Shown: positions 11,712 through 23,770, counted from the first letter of the stretch. The stretch is DNA of 64,000 nt from Gnetum montanum (GCA_015680685.1 MNCI01011864.1:469751-533750); one strand, 5' to 3'. Notes: generated by a model from the letters alone, not told the origin. Program-made: numbers and translations.

Positions 11712-12985
11712 AGCCATGATGCCAACCATAGAGAAGGTTGAATCTTAAGCTTAAGGAAGTGGTAAAGTAGGAATTGGAAAACTTATTGAAAGGGAGATTC
11801 ATCTACCCCATTGTAGATAGTGAATGGATTAGTCCTTTTGTTATTGTTCCAAAGAAGGGTGGCAAGTGGAGAGTGTGTATCAATTTCCGATTGTTAAAAT
11901 TTGCAACATTCAAAGACCATTTTCCCTTGCCATTTGTTGACTAAGTGCTAGGTACCATTGTAGGATACTAGTACTACAGTTTTCTTGATGGATATAGTGG
12001 ATATAACTAGATCTTCATTGCACTAGAGAACCAAGAAAAGACTATGTTCACTAGTATATGGGGAACATTCACCTACAATCAAATGCTTTTTGGTCTCTGT
12101 AATGCACTTACTACATTTCAAAGATTAGTACTAAGTATCTTCCAAAGGCAAATAGGTAATGGTGTGGAGGTATTTATGGATGATTTCTCAACTTATGGGC
12201 TAGACTTTTAATAAGCATTGCACCACATAGTGTAGGTATTGGAAATATGTGTAGAGGCAAACTTGAAGCATAATTGGCAAATGAGCCATCTAATGGTCCA
12301 AGATGGGATCATTTTATGACACAAAGTATGATAGAAGGGAATTTAGGTAGATCTAGAGAAGATCAGAGTCATACAAAATATCATCCAAAGGTCACAAACT
12401 ATCAAAGATTTTAGATCAATTTTGGACCACACAGGATATTACAGAAGGTTTATAGAAAATTTTTCAAAAATAGCACAACCATTGGTAGAACTAACCAAGA
12501 AGGATGCACCATTTCAGTGAACAAAATCATGTGAGAAGGCATTTGAGACTTTAAAATATAAGTTAATTGAAATACAAATCCTTTGAGCTTTAGATTGGTC
12601 TAAGCCTTTCCACATCATGATAGATGTTTCAAATTATGCATTGGGCGTAGTACTAACATAGCTGGATGACTAGAAAAGGCCATATTACATACATTATGCC
12701 AATAGAAGCATTACCAGAGCACAACTCAATTGCACCACCACAGAAAAGGATCTTATGGTAGTGGTGTACACACTAGAGAAGTTCATACACTATGTTCTTG
12801 AGTACCAAATTTATGTCCATATAGACCATAGTGAAATAAGATTCCTAATGAATAAACCAGTGCTAAGTCCTAGGATGATCAAATGGCTCATCATATTACA
12901 AGGATTTGACATTATCATGATCGACAAGAAAGACATAGAAAATGTAGTAGCAAATCACTTATCAAGGTTAAGATGGGAACAATAG
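11712..12985 (+). pseudogene. Reverse transcriptase and RNase H of element A
   Basis: The RT reads GRFIYPIVDSEWISPFVIVP, KKGGKWRVCINFR, KDHFPLPF, SFLDGYSGYN, FTSIWGTFTYNQM and FGLCNA. The catalytic FMDD motif is intact at 12173-12184. RNase H follows from about 12470: MIDVSNYALGVVL, TTEKDLMVVVYTLEKF, IDHSEIRFLMNKP and ENVVANHLSRL (ending near 12978). The frame is interrupted by many TAG and TAA codons where family members carry Gln or Trp. The phrase set is Athila-like. Confidence 0.8.
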
Positions 12986-13149
12986 GACCAAGAAGAATCA
13001 TTGGCAGATCAATTTCTTGATGAAAATTTATTCACAAAGAAAATAATGGTTGTTGAATTAATAGAGAAGTTATGGACTATTGATTACATGACCTACCTGA
13101 TCACATAAAAGCTTCCTATTGAATGGAGTAGGAAACAAAGGGAATAATT

Positions 13150-13960
13150 CCTTCACAAAGCTAAAAGATATATGAAGATAAATGGGAATCTTTACAATAT
13201 TTGTGTTGACAGGTTAGCATGGTGGTGCATATTGAAAGACAATCAATAGAGGGTCCTACAAGATGTACATGAAGGACCATGTGGTGATCATTACACTAGA
13301 CATAGGACAACATTTAAACTAATGATGGTAGGCTACTTCTGGGCTATCATATTCTAGGATGTCCATAACTTCACTCAATCTTGTGAAAGATTTAAGTGAA
13401 ATAGAGGAATAATAGCTAGAAATGAAGGGCCACAATAATGGATCCAATTGTTAGAACCATTTGATATATGGGAAATTGACTTCATGGGATCCATTACACC
13501 AATGTTGAATGGAAAAGCGTATATCATAGTGACCATTGATTATTGTACAAAGTGGGTAGAGGTAGCTGTACTCAAAGATTTTACAATCAAAAAAGTTGTC
13601 AAATTTTACCAACAACATGTGGTAAAGAGATTTAGAGTAATAAGGATGCTCATCTCATATAGTGGAAACCATTTTATAGGGACTACATTTAAGAAGCTTA
13701 TGCAATAGCTCAAGGTGAACCATAAATTGACCACACTATATCATCCTTAAGCAAAAGGTTAGGCTGAAGTAACTAACTGAGAAATTACAAGAATATTAAC
13801 TAGGATGGTTAGCAAATTCAAGAAGGATTGGAGCACCAAGTTAAATGATGCTTTCTAGGCCTATAGAACCACATGGAAACTTCCCATTGATACTTGTCTT
13901 ATGAGTTAGTCTATGGTAAATTACCTATACTGCCAATTTAGGCAAAGCTCTAAAATCTAG
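13150..13960 (+). pseudogene. Integrase of element A, broken
   Basis: The zinc-binding N-terminus is seen as HEGPCGDH...CERFK (13260-13400). The core starts at 13448 with FDIWEIDFMGSITP, whose Asp is present, followed by IIVTIDYCTKWVEV. The second catalytic position is lost (SYSGNHF instead of SDNG.HF, near 13660). The Glu block AEVTN is present near 13765, with stops before and after it. The coding trace fades at 13960 and is cut at 14083 by the element B LTR. Confidence 0.75.
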
Positions 13961-14083
13961 CTACTACTAGTAAACTAGACCTAGACCTAAGCTTATCCCA
14001 AAAGAAATAACTTATGAACCTCAATCTATTAGAGGAGAATAGGCTAATAGCCCTCATGAGTAATGAGATCCATAATAAGTACT

Positions 14084-14968
14084 TGATGAGTCATGATTTT
14101 GTTAGCTTTGATATTGAATATTTGATATTGGAGCTTTGATATCAGGTACATGATATTGGGTCCCAAGAAATGATATTGGATATCTGATATCATCTCTTTT
14201 GTGCTAGCCTATAAATACAACACTTGGGGTGCATGGTTGGGATATAGTTTAGTTTTAGATTTCAGTTAGCTTTTTCATAGATTGTTGATTTCCAGTTTTG
14301 TTATTTCCTAGTGCATGCCCATAGTGTCATTTTTGTAATTGTACGACATCCTTATTCGAGCATGACATACTTGGACATGTTACATGACTGGAAATAAAGA
14401 TCAAGATTACTTCCATCATTGCACTATCCACTTCAATTTATTATTGCCTTTAATTGTTTAATTGTTTTTGGTTTCCCTTACTTAATGTTTTCATTTATTA
14501 CTCTTTTCGATTCTTGTCATTAAGTAGAATGAGTATGACTAATCACGAGCACTTAAGTGTAATTACTTGGTAACCCAGCAGTGTATCATTTAGTGAGCCT
14601 AGTGACATACGCTTGGTAATTCCAATGGTAGTCTCATGAAGTCCAAGGAATGTGCAAATGATTAAGAATGGATACTCTTTGCACATAGGCCAGTTTAGAC
14701 TTTACTTTCCATCATTACTTAACTTAACTAATTAATTTCTTTATTATCATTAAGAGTAGCATAAGGTTAGACAACATCATCATATGACTCACTTTTGACT
14801 AAATCATACATGAAAAGCTACCACTAGTTCAAGTGGGAAGAAAACAAACTATAATTAAAGCATAATGATCTAGATGCACAACTAGTCCCATCCACAAAAT
14901 TTGACTGGATCTTGTGTGAATGTTTGTGATTCATATGGTTGGACGTAGGGGTACCTCACCACTCATCA
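14084..14968 (+). repeat. 5' LTR of element B (885 bp)
   Basis: Starts TGATGAGTCATG, ends ...CACTCATCA before the PBS. It contains a GATAT cluster, a TATA box and AATAAAGATCAAGATTACTT, which could include a poly(A) signal. It is colinear with the 3' LTR at 59911-60770. Confidence 0.8.
14109..14217 (+). promoter_or_regulatory. U3 GATAT cluster and TATA box of element B
   Basis: Seven GATAT cores lie between 14109 and 14191, several as TGATATTGG, with a palindromic CTGATATCATC near the end. The TATA box TATAAATA is at 14210-14217. The same arrangement with fewer intact GATAT cores is in the 3' LTR (TATAAATA at 60030-60037). A similar block is repeated inside the element upstream of ORF2 (18946-18990). 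Confidence 0.6.
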
Positions 14969-14969
14969 T

Positions 14970-14986
14970 TGTTGCTATTGCAGAGG
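14970..14986 (+). other. Primer-binding site of element B (decayed)
   Basis: TGTTGCTATTGCAGAGG follows the LTR by one base. It matches the tRNA-Asp-type PBS TGGCGCCGTTGCCGGGG at 11 of 17 positions, with mostly C-to-T or G-to-A differences. It is the same site type as in element A. Confidence 0.5.
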
Positions 14987-15093
14987 CTGGTGCTAGTTGT
15001 CTAGATTAGTTCTATCATACATGATCACCATAAATGTATTAACAATATCTCTTCTAGAAAATATTAAATCACACACAGCATAAACAAACAACA

Positions 15094-17591
15094 ATGTCTC
15101 TTTCATAAGGAAGTGATAATGCACTATATAGAAAAAGCATTCATTAGAGAACTACCAAGATATATGACGAAGAAAAATGGAGTGACCAACCTTATGTAGG
15201 GGTTTCATATGCTCATGACCATCTTGAAAATCCTCAAAGATCATATTCACCTAAGACAAACAACCCTGGAGGAGATGAAGTAAGTCCTAGATCAGGGGAG
15301 GCCTCAAGGCATAGGACCTCCTCAAAATTTAGAAAGGATAAATCAAGGAACCCTAGGGAACACCATAGACGCCATGGTAATTCTTCCAATTCCTCATCTT
15401 CCTCTCCCCCTTCAACGTCTAGTTCTGACCAAGATGAACGTAGGTGTGAAGATAAGGCTCCACTACAAGGTTGGAAAAGAAATCGAATGCACAAGAACAC
15501 TTAAGGTTATCAACATGAACATAGGAAAAATCATCACAATCAACCAAATAGAAATTTTCATCACAACATGACGAATGATGATGAACCCTTGTTGGCCACT
15601 AATAGAATGATGCAAATCATAGAGGTAGTTAAGATATCTCGCAAGCATTGCAAAGAAAGTTTCCTACTTAGGCTTGATATGAATAATATCCCTAGATTTG
15701 TGGGAGGCTATGATTTGGATCCGCAACATCATTTATAAGCCTTTTATGATGCATGTTCTTTCTACAACATTGAAAGTGGATGGCAAAAGCTCAAGCTTTT
15801 TCCTAGGACACTAATCGATAGAGCTAAAGTGTGTATAGATCGTTGAAGAAAAATCCAATTCAACGGTGGTTCACAATGTTGGAAATCTTCAACAAGACAT
15901 ACCAAACGTATGCAAGGATGTCTAACCTAAGGAGACAGATCCAAGGATGGAAGAAAGAACAACATGAACCCTCAGACATGGCCTTAGATAGATATTGTTC
16001 CATAATGAATAGATGCCCAGACCATGGTTTTTCAAAGGAAAGGTAACTTTTCCACATCATAGATGGTTTTCATAATGAAACAAGGGATACCCTTGGGATG
16101 TATGCCCTAGGATAATTATACGAGCTATGAACCCATCATATCTGAGAGCTAATCAAGTGCATGGCCAAAGAAGAAGGAGAGATATGCAAATGGGAGAATG
16201 TCAAGAAATATCATTGGGACCCAATCCTTCAAAAGAAGCAAGTTCATATCTATGGTAAGGAGATAGAGATTGCTCTTGATAAGGTGATTTTGCATTAACT
16301 CTTACCAATGCAGAAGTCTATCAATGAACTTGAAGCAAAGTTTTGTAGGATGTCAGAATGGGTATATGAAAAAGTTACAAGTTTGGTAGAAATTGTGGAG
16401 GAGAAGGTCATGTAAATCAAACCAGACAATCATAATAAATAGAGGAAGCAAAACCAAGAAATAGCTAGGAACACTTATTAGCAAATAGGGAAAATGGCTG
16501 AAGAAAGCAAGGCTATAGACTTAACCACAGATGATGATGATGGATGTGACATATGCATATATGACCACCCAAAGGGCCACTGTCCAGTCATGTCACATCT
16601 ATATGAGTATTGGACTTCTACATTAAACCCTAAATTTGTACAGAAGCACATGCCCAGGAGATTTCCTCTTTCATAGGATAATTATAGACAATCCTAGAAC
16701 CAATTGTACTATTTGAGGGGGACTTATTACCAGACTCAACACTATCATTAATTGCAGTGGTAAAACCCATAGTCATGGGGTAGGTTGTCACCAAACTAGC
16801 CTTATCTTTTCTATCAACCAAAATCACATGGATATTATGTTCAACACCATGTTTCTCCAACTAGTTCTACGTCCTCTACTTCAAATCGCCACTATCACTC
16901 TCCCAAGTATCATCAACCCATGACATCTCCTTAAGGACCACCACCTTATGCCTATTACCATTCATCTTATCCTAGATATTCTCATAATCCACCTCCTCAC
17001 ATGCCACCAGTAGCAACACAGGAAGGTTGAGCATCACAACTACACCAAACAAATGCCACTTGTGTTGTAAATGTGCATAGACATGCTGATATTAGTAGTT
17101 CCCCACCGCAAACTCAAAAACATCCTTTGTTTAGGATAGGCCCTAGGTAGAAAGGAAACACTCATGGATCTAACCCATCATCCAAACCAACACAATGCCA
17201 ATCTAGTGTAACATGTTCCTTTTCACCACCACCATCCTCTGGTCTTAGGCAAGGGAGACCATCCATTGTTACTCCAACACCAAATCGAAGCAATGAATCT
17301 AGCAGTGTGGGAAGACACATAACTCCATGCATACCATATGATAATCAAGGGTGCAATCATGGGATAGACATCTACAACTTTAACACAACTCATCCCTTAA
17401 CCCACCATACATTTAACAACCAAGTGTATGAACAACAACTTATCTATGCAACTTCCACTAAGCCAAGAGACACCCAATGGCTTGAACATGAAAGGTTAAC
17501 AATGTTTTATACATGCATGGAATCTACTTATCTGCTTATTAACTCTTGCCATGTCCAATTGTTTAGTTATGGGGAAAATACCCCATTCTAA
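15094..17591 (+). pseudogene. gag of element B with CCHC-like zinc knuckle
   Basis: A frame from ATG 15094 can be followed through an Arg/Ser-rich N-terminus (SSNSSSSSPPSTSSSDQDER, 15380-15440), then LLATNRMMQII, a capsid-like part (PRFVGGYDLDPQH; NPIQRWFTMLEIFNKTYQTYA at 15850-15905; RRQIQGWKKEQHEPSDMALD), and a knuckle at 16543-16582 reading CDICIYDHPKGHC (C-X2-C-X3-H-X4-C, one residue shorter than usual). The C-terminus is Pro/Tyr/His-rich (16870-17300) and ends at TAA near 17590. Stops are fewer than in element A pol. The role as structural shell protein is inferred from position, knuckle and the match to the gag of A. Confidence 0.7.
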
Positions 17592-18945
17592 CCTCTAAAA
17601 TAAATAAGTGTTTTTCATCTTTTTGTTTTATATTTTTTTTTATTTTCTTATTTCTTAATACAAATTTTCCCATCCTTTTCAACATTTTCCATATTTTGTT
17701 TTCATTTTCTTTGTTAGTAATCTCTCTTTTAAATAAAATGATCATGTAGTCCATTGAGGTGAGGTTTTCTCTATGTTGTTAAGTCATAAGGGATTGATTG
17801 TTCAGATAGTGAGGCCACATCATCCATTCACTCATTCCTTTAATAAGAAGTTCTTACTCTACTTATAATGATATTCTTTTCTATCATCCAAGCCAAAAAT
17901 AAATTCATAATCATTGTGCTTAGATAGAAAGTGAAGAATCAAGGGAGAATGTGAAGGATGTGACATCAAGGAAATTTGTGGATTCTCTTTGGCCACTTCT
18001 ATATGATTCTATTATGTTGCTAAGGTTGTAATTATATCCTTGTAGATCTAACAAAAAATGGAAGTAAGAGTAAACTAAAAGGGCACTGAATTAATTTCTG
18101 AAGGTCCCATTAGAAAGACATGTACCCATGTCTAGAGGTTGGTGGCTTCTTAGAATGTCACCATAAAAAAAAGTAAATAAAAAAAGTTCCATTGATAAAC
18201 TCCTCCCTTAGACAAAATGCCAAGTGATGCTACTCCTTACAACTATGGTAGTCTTAAAGTTATCAGCTGAGGTGATGAAATGATGTGATGCCACTGAAAT
18301 GTGCTTTGGACTTGGTTTGAATCTTGGAAATAAGGACTAATGATTACTTAACTATTAATAACATACAAGGATTCATTGTGCCTTTGGTAAGACACCTCAC
18401 ATCCCAATTCTTGCAATTCCTTCTACAGTTCATCTCATCTCACTATCCGTGTGATCCTAGCTTGTGATTTTATGTAACATAGAGTTATTTTCTCAAATGG
18501 GTGGTTTTAACATGTTTGTTTTGTTTCATAGGTATGTGTTGTATTTAATCCCTTCAATACCTATGAAAATTTTTAGATGTAGTTACACAAGGGCATTATG
18601 GCTGAAGCCTACTTTGGAGAGGACCCACTTATGTAACTGTTGTAACTTGTACTTGTTTGATACAACCACCTCACTGTTTACCTTCCAAGTGCATAATTGT
18701 TAAATTTCATGCTTTTTCTTATGATGTAATTGATCCATTCCACAACCTTGGTATAATACCCATTTTCTTGCATTTTTAGAAGCTTTAAACATCAATGAAT
18801 CCATATTTTCACACTTTCGATGCCTATAGATGATTTCCTACTTACCCTAGAACTATAAACATAACCTAAAACCTTTCCACCAATCCCAAAGATTTTTTTT
18901 TCATTCTCAGCACCCTCATTCAATGCAAATTTATGGACCCTGATA
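17592..18945 (+). other. Non-coding spacer between gag and ORF2 of element B
   Basis: AT-rich with no coherent frame. From about 17875 it is colinear with 60771 onward (shared blocks such as TTTGGACTTGGTTTGAATCTTGG and GTAAGACACCT), so it is a true element segment. It occupies the place where pol would be expected. Confidence 0.7.
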
Positions 18946-19213
18946 TTATCTACTTGATATTGGGTTGAACATGATGTTGGATACTCGATATTGAGTCTAC
19001 AAAAACATATATATATGACCCCTGCAATGTCCAAAAATCCATTCTCATCATTTGTAGCTGAGGGATTTTTTGAAATTTTTTTTCATGACTCAGAGCTCTA
19101 CGCAATCAACTTCCACTTTCAATATCTTGCTCAATACCGCTCCGATTATCATACCGTTTAAACCTATTTGAACTTGGAGTGTTCAACTTAGTCGTGGAGA
19201 GAAGGGGGATGGG
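18946..19213 (+). promoter_or_regulatory. Internal promoter-like module upstream of ORF2 (unit 1)
   Basis: TGATATTATCTACTTGATAT, then TGGGTTGAACATGATG and TTGGATACTCGATATTG, resembles the U3 block of the same element (TGATATTGGGTCCCAAGAAA, TGATATTGGATATCTG). It is followed by a TATA-like ACATATATATATG (about 19007) and a purine run GGAGAGAAGGGGGATGGG (19196-19213). The second unit has the same order at 61915-62188. Confidence 0.5.
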
Positions 19214-19581
19214 TATTCTTACATGGAGAACTTGTGCCAATTTTTCAAAATTTGCTATTGCCTAGAGGGTGTTACAAGGATAAGAGTGTTAAAAACCTTA
19301 AGTGTTGTAATGAAAAATCAATCGTATTAATGCTAGAAATGTTAATGTTTTTGTGCAGGGAACCATAACCATCATAATAAGCCATACATAAGGAAAAAGG
19401 AACCATTTGTGAAGGGTGATAAATGAAGAAAAACACATTTTGAGCATTTTTCTAAAACTTTTTCTAACTCTGCAATCATATTCCTAATGCACTTAATGGA
19501 ACTAAGGTCATGACTAAGGTATAAACCTATTAACAATAAATAACAACAGCTTAGTAACATTTGATCCTTGATTGATTGCAG

Positions 19582-20643
19582 ATGGCCCCAGAAAGAGGAC
19601 TCAAGTGGGACCTTCGCAAGGAGTAGCCAAATGCCCAACAGGTGGTAGAGGATAACAAGGTGAGCATGCTGAGCACAAGGACTAGGAGGTCTAATCATTT
19701 AGTATCCATTAAGAGGCTCTTGTCACAGGATAGTTGGTCCAAGGAGAGGCTACAGAATCACAAGCCCCATTTAGGAACACCACCTCATGTTGTCCCCAGA
19801 ATTCCTTAAGGCCATTCAAGAATAATCCATGTTAACCACGGTCATCATGGGAATGAACTTCGGTCCATTTATGGAATTTTCTCTAGAGGTATAGTTTGGA
19901 TGCAACTTCAAGTGTCACCTCTGTGGCCCATCCTTTTAGATAGTGGCGAATGGTACCTTGGTGAAACCTACCAATTCTGGCATAACAATGAAGAGGGAAC
20001 CATTAATAACATTTAGAAAGTCACTATTTTATTCTTAGTCAAAGTAATTGTCAAAGCTCTTAATTTGCCAAATGAGAGGGCTAAGTTAGTCCATATGTCC
20101 ATGATGTTTGATCTTGACACCAGAAAGCTATGGTTGAAGCAATCCTATAAGAAAGAAGATAAGACATATAATGAATTAACTTTGGAAGAGAGTACCTATT
20201 TTAAGATAGGGATGTATCACCTCTTCCCCACCAAAGGACTCAACAGAATCTCCATGTATGTGGCCAAGGAAAGTGCCATACTAATGGGCAAATATATGGC
20301 CAATCTTCCCTAGCTATGTTGCATAGAAATTTAAAGGTGGTTTGAAGAAAAGAAGGTAGGGAAGCCCACACTTCCATTTTCTTGCTTGATCCAGAAGCTA
20401 TGCAAATGCATTGGAATCTTGGGGGTATACAAATGACATTCCCAAGAAGGCTCAAAATGCTTCCTTCACTAAATTGCTTAAACTAGTAGCACCAAGAAAA
20501 GACCTTGGTGAGGAACAAGAACCAAAGAAGGAAGTGGGACCAAAAAAAGAAGTAGAACGAGAGCTCAAACAACGTTGTGAGCCATAAGATCTACCACCAC
20601 CACAAGAAGACTATAGGCCTACAATGAGACACTTGCAAAAAAC
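19582..20643 (+). pseudogene. ORF2 of element B, N-terminal part, interrupted by element D
   Basis: ATG at 19582 directly follows a splice-acceptor-like TTGATTGCAG. The frame reads SNHLVSIKRLLSQD, SPLWPILLDSGEWYLGETYQ (19905-19970), DLDTRKLWLKQSYKKEDKTY (20112-20170), ESTYFKIGMYHLFPTKGLNR and RWFEEKKVGKPTLPF (20336-20380), then a Lys/Glu-rich part (20490-20580). Unit 2 (from 62578) has matching phrases (YFKIGTYKFFSIK; RWFDKKKARKPTLPFHCLI), so a real protein was conserved. LPF.CLI..LC is vaguely like the so-called putative plant transposon protein domain; this is a weak guess. Element D cuts the frame at 20649 and ORF2 resumes at 58051. Confidence 0.6.
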
Positions 20644-20648
20644 TACTA
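20644..20648. other. Left target-site duplication of element D (TACTA)
   Basis: TACTA immediately precedes the TG end of element D at 20649 and is repeated exactly at 58046-58050 after its other end. The uninterrupted unit 2 (63690-63715) shows the unoccupied site context (AATTGCAAATACCATTAGCT). Confidence 0.85.
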
Positions 20649-22349
20649 TGTAGTGACTGAAAATGTCAATGGTTGGAACATCAAGAGGCCCACGGGCACA
20701 CTGTCCTAACCTTGAGTCCATGTGAGGGCTTGTTAGAGGTGGAGATGGGATGCCCAAAACAGTCTTGTTGATTGAACGAGGACTTTCCTGATAAGATGCC
20801 AAATGATGCTAAGTGTTCATGCGGTGTTCACAGTGTTAATGGGGGTGAGTGTAGTTAAGGGTTTTGGTGCAAAATGAAGGTGTCAATGCACGATTGTGCG
20901 TAAAAATAGCAAAAAATTAAGTAAAATGTCAAAATGCAAGTAAAATGCTGAAAATGCATAGAAAGAGAGTGAGAGAGAGAATAGAACACCACCCCAAATG
21001 AGGTTGAGCATAGTTAACTTTAGAAGGGATGAGAAGGTATGTGATGTATAATAGGCATAGTGGAAAGTGTAGTCACAATCTTGAGGGCATCTAGCCATGA
21101 AAACTGATGTTCTACCACGGTGCTATGCCTACTAGGTTGGCTATCATGGTGTGTAGTGGATTACAGTGGTCTACGGTGTCCTACAATGAGGTACAATGGT
21201 GTGCAACCTTGCCAAATGCTAACCTAAAATTGCCAATGCCTTGACTTGCCAAAATGCCAAATGCACTTCAAATTTACCAACATTCAAATTTTCCAACTAT
21301 GAAAATTTTTGCCAACCCCTAAAATATACAGGGTTGGGATATTTATAGGCTTAGGATTAGCGTGAAATGTGGATTGGTTGCCATGTGGTAGTGGGATGGT
21401 TGGGACTACACTGCACCCAACTACGCTCTCCATTGAGGTAAGTGGTGTTGTGCTCTCCTATGCTCTGATGGACTCTGCGAAACTATGAGATTGTGACTAT
21501 GCTACCAACTACATGTAAGTGTGTTGAGAGGATAGCAATGTGCCTAAGAAAAATGCAACTTTGGAGACTACACTCCAGGAATATGCTATCCACTATCTTG
21601 AGTGACATTGAGTGTAGTTACAATTTGAGGACAAAAAGGGGTACAACAAAGATGCATTTTTGCTAACTTCACTTCTAGGATATGTGTTAGATTTAAGTTA
21701 AATGTCAGTGCTACATTATGAAGGCTTTTGAAGGCTATTCTGGATACCTACACTTGAGTACGCTTTGGACTAGGAGGCTAACTGCACTCTCCATAGGAGG
21801 TTGACTATACTCTCGACTAGGGATGAGTGTAGTCTCAACACTTGTTAAAACTTGTAGAAACTAGCTTCCAGTTGAATATGCTTGACTATGCTCTAGGGTA
21901 GTGGAGAGTGTAGTCTTGATACTTAGAGAATTTCTACAAAACTAGGTCTTTAATATTGACTACGCTTGACTACACTCCAGGGTAGTGGAGAGTGTAATCT
22001 TAGCACTTTGAAAATTCTATAATAGCTAGCTTAACACTTAGAAAAATTTTCAAACTAGCCATTTTGTGTTAACTAAACTCTCTATTGAGCTGACTACACT
22101 CTAGGGCAGTGGAAAGCATAGTCTCAACACTTAGAAAAATTTATAGCTTCTTGCTTTGCGATGACAGTTTGGAAAAATTGAAAAAATTAGTTTTTTGAGT
22201 TGACTACACTCTTCACTAGGCTGACTGCACTTTGGGATAGTGGAGAGTGTAGTCCTAGAACTTAGACAAATTTCTAGAAAGTTTCCTCATGATAACACTT
22301 AGGCAAATTTGCAGTCGAGATGTTGTAGCCTGAATTTGGTGGTGTTTCA
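20649..22349 (-). repeat. 3' LTR of element D (1701 bp)
   Basis: On the minus strand it begins TGAAACACCACCAAATTC at 22349 and ends ...GTCACTACA at 20649. The part read at 21690-22270 carries about five imperfect units with the palindromic core GACTACACTCTCC...GGAGAGTGTAGTC, spaced about 90-100 bp. It is a longer version of the 5' LTR at 56644-58045. Confidence 0.85.
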
Positions 22350-22365
22350 TTGGCCTGTCTTTGTT
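22350..22365 (-). other. Polypurine tract of element D
   Basis: On the minus strand, CAACAAAGACAGGCCA lies directly before the LTR start TGAAAC. The equivalent in element E is CAACAAAGAGGGGCCA at 44711-44726. Confidence 0.7.
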
Positions 22366-23371
22366 GACATCGAGAGGAGTGACATGAAAGATGTCGATAA
22401 AGAACAACAAAAAATAATAGCAGGCTTGACACCAATATTGCTCTTCCATGCTTAGTTAGATGTCATTGCACTATGCTCAATAGTGTTGTGGATGGTGGTA
22501 TGCTGGGAGTAGAAAGTGTAGGTAATAGGTTGAGGATAAAAGGGGAGATGAAGTACAAATAGGATGTCATTATGCAAGATGTAGAGTCAGCATGGCCAAT
22601 GGTGACTATGGCATCAGGGTGGCTTGCCTCTAAAAACAATGACCTCTTGTCAGAGTGCTCATGAGATGGTCAGTGTAGATTCATGGTTGGATTGGCTGTG
22701 AAATTGTAACTCTGCTAATTTGCTTAGGGACATGGTTTTTCCTTGCTCTTTGTTTTTTCTTTTTTGTCTTTTTTTAAACCTTTTTCTTTATTTTTTTGCT
22801 TGTTTTCTTTTTTTTTTATACTGTAGGATGAATCATCTTTGGGCTTTGAACATTGCTAAATGCTAACTACATGATGCTTTCTATTAAGTGGACTACATGC
22901 CACTAGATGGAATTTGCTTTGATGCTTGCAAAACTGCATTGCATCTATAGGATAGGTGTTTCCTCCTCAAGATGACTTGTGTTACATCTTCCTGGGCTTT
23001 GACTAGCCAACAAAAGCTTCCCATAGGACAACTTATGTTATGTCTGCCTTGGGTTTTATTGTTTGACCTATAGAGGATGCCATATGTTCATATTATGTGA
23101 GCACCAGAGAGGTTTGCAACCTTGATTATGCAAGGGAATGCAAGGGTTTGGAGACATAGGGATGAATATAGGTAGGCTATAATAGGGTAATAAAGATGTG
23201 CACTCTTGAGAGGCTTAGCTAGTTCAATCATGCACATTAAAGCAACGTGGCAACTTGTCACTGCGATGAGATGCACCTTTGCATAACCACCTCAGGGATT
23301 CATTCTACAAACACAAATCCAAGAAGACAAGAAAACTACAAAACACACAATGCAAATAAAATGTTAGGGAA
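22366..23371 (-). other. 3' untranslated region of element D
   Basis: No coherent frame. It is colinear, on the opposite strand, with 43790-44710 of element E; both have stretches like CTATAGGATAGGTGTTTCC and its complement. A T-rich stretch lies at 22740-22815. Confidence 0.6.
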
Positions 23372-23770
23372 GATGATTGTACGAGTGCTCTAAAGGCTAA
23401 ACCAATGGCCATTGTTTGGAAGACCAGTAAAATTATTAGGGCGATGATGTTGCAAATGCTCCAAAGGCTGTGCCAATTGTAGGTGTTCAAAAAGCCAAAA
23501 AAATGCCTGGGGGCAATGATGTTGCAAATGCTCCAAATGCTAAACCAATGAGAAGTGCTCAAAAAACTAGCAAAATAGTAGGGGGCCATAATGCTGCAAG
23601 TACTCCTAAGGCTAAGCTGATGGCAAGTGCTAAAAAAACCAACAAAATGACAAGGGGCCATAATGCTAGAAGTGCTATAATGGAAAGTGCTCAAAAACCC
23701 AACAAAATGGTGGGGCACCATAATGCTATAAGTGCGCCAAAGGCCGAGCTAGTTGTAGGTGCTTTATTTT
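23372..23770 (-). repeat. 72-bp minisatellite in the 3' region of element D
   Basis: Copies at 23372-23442 (degenerate), 23446-23517, 23518-23589, 23590-23661, 23662-23721 (60 bp, 12-bp deletion) and a partial copy to 23770. Unit lengths 72, 72, 72 and 60 are multiples of 3, and the array is open on both strands. On the plus strand it encodes a basic 24-residue repeat (...NAPNAKPMRSAQKTSKIVGG); on the minus strand, sense for D, a hydrophobic one (CNIIAPRHFFGFLNTY). Element E has a decayed counterpart at about 43140-43790. Post-pol tandem repeats are known in Tat/Ogre-type elements. Confidence 0.75.

Larger units (their letters stand above)
7214..14083 (+). mobile_element. Element A: Athila-like Ty3/gypsy retrotransposon, 3' part displaced by element B
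   Basis: The order is 5' LTR, PBS, gag, protease, RT, RNase H and integrase. The RT phrases (VCINFR..., FLDGYSGYN, FGLCNA, FMDD) and a PBS resembling the tRNA-Asp-type TGGCGCCGTTGCC sequence fit the plant Athila/Tat branch of Ty3/gypsy. It enters the LINE at about 7213. The integrase end runs directly into the LTR of element B at 14084. The rest of A, including its 3' LTR, should lie to the right of this window. Confidence 0.75.

Noticed and set aside
23305-23721. 138-codon minus-strand frame rich in Phe, Ser and Ile
   Set aside because: It is a by-product of the 72-bp repeat, whose unit length is a multiple of three; it has no recognisable start context or domain.
23446-23770. Regular repeats resembling a CRISPR array
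   Set aside because: The units are contiguous with no unique spacers, lie in a plant retrotransposon, and are simple tandem duplications.
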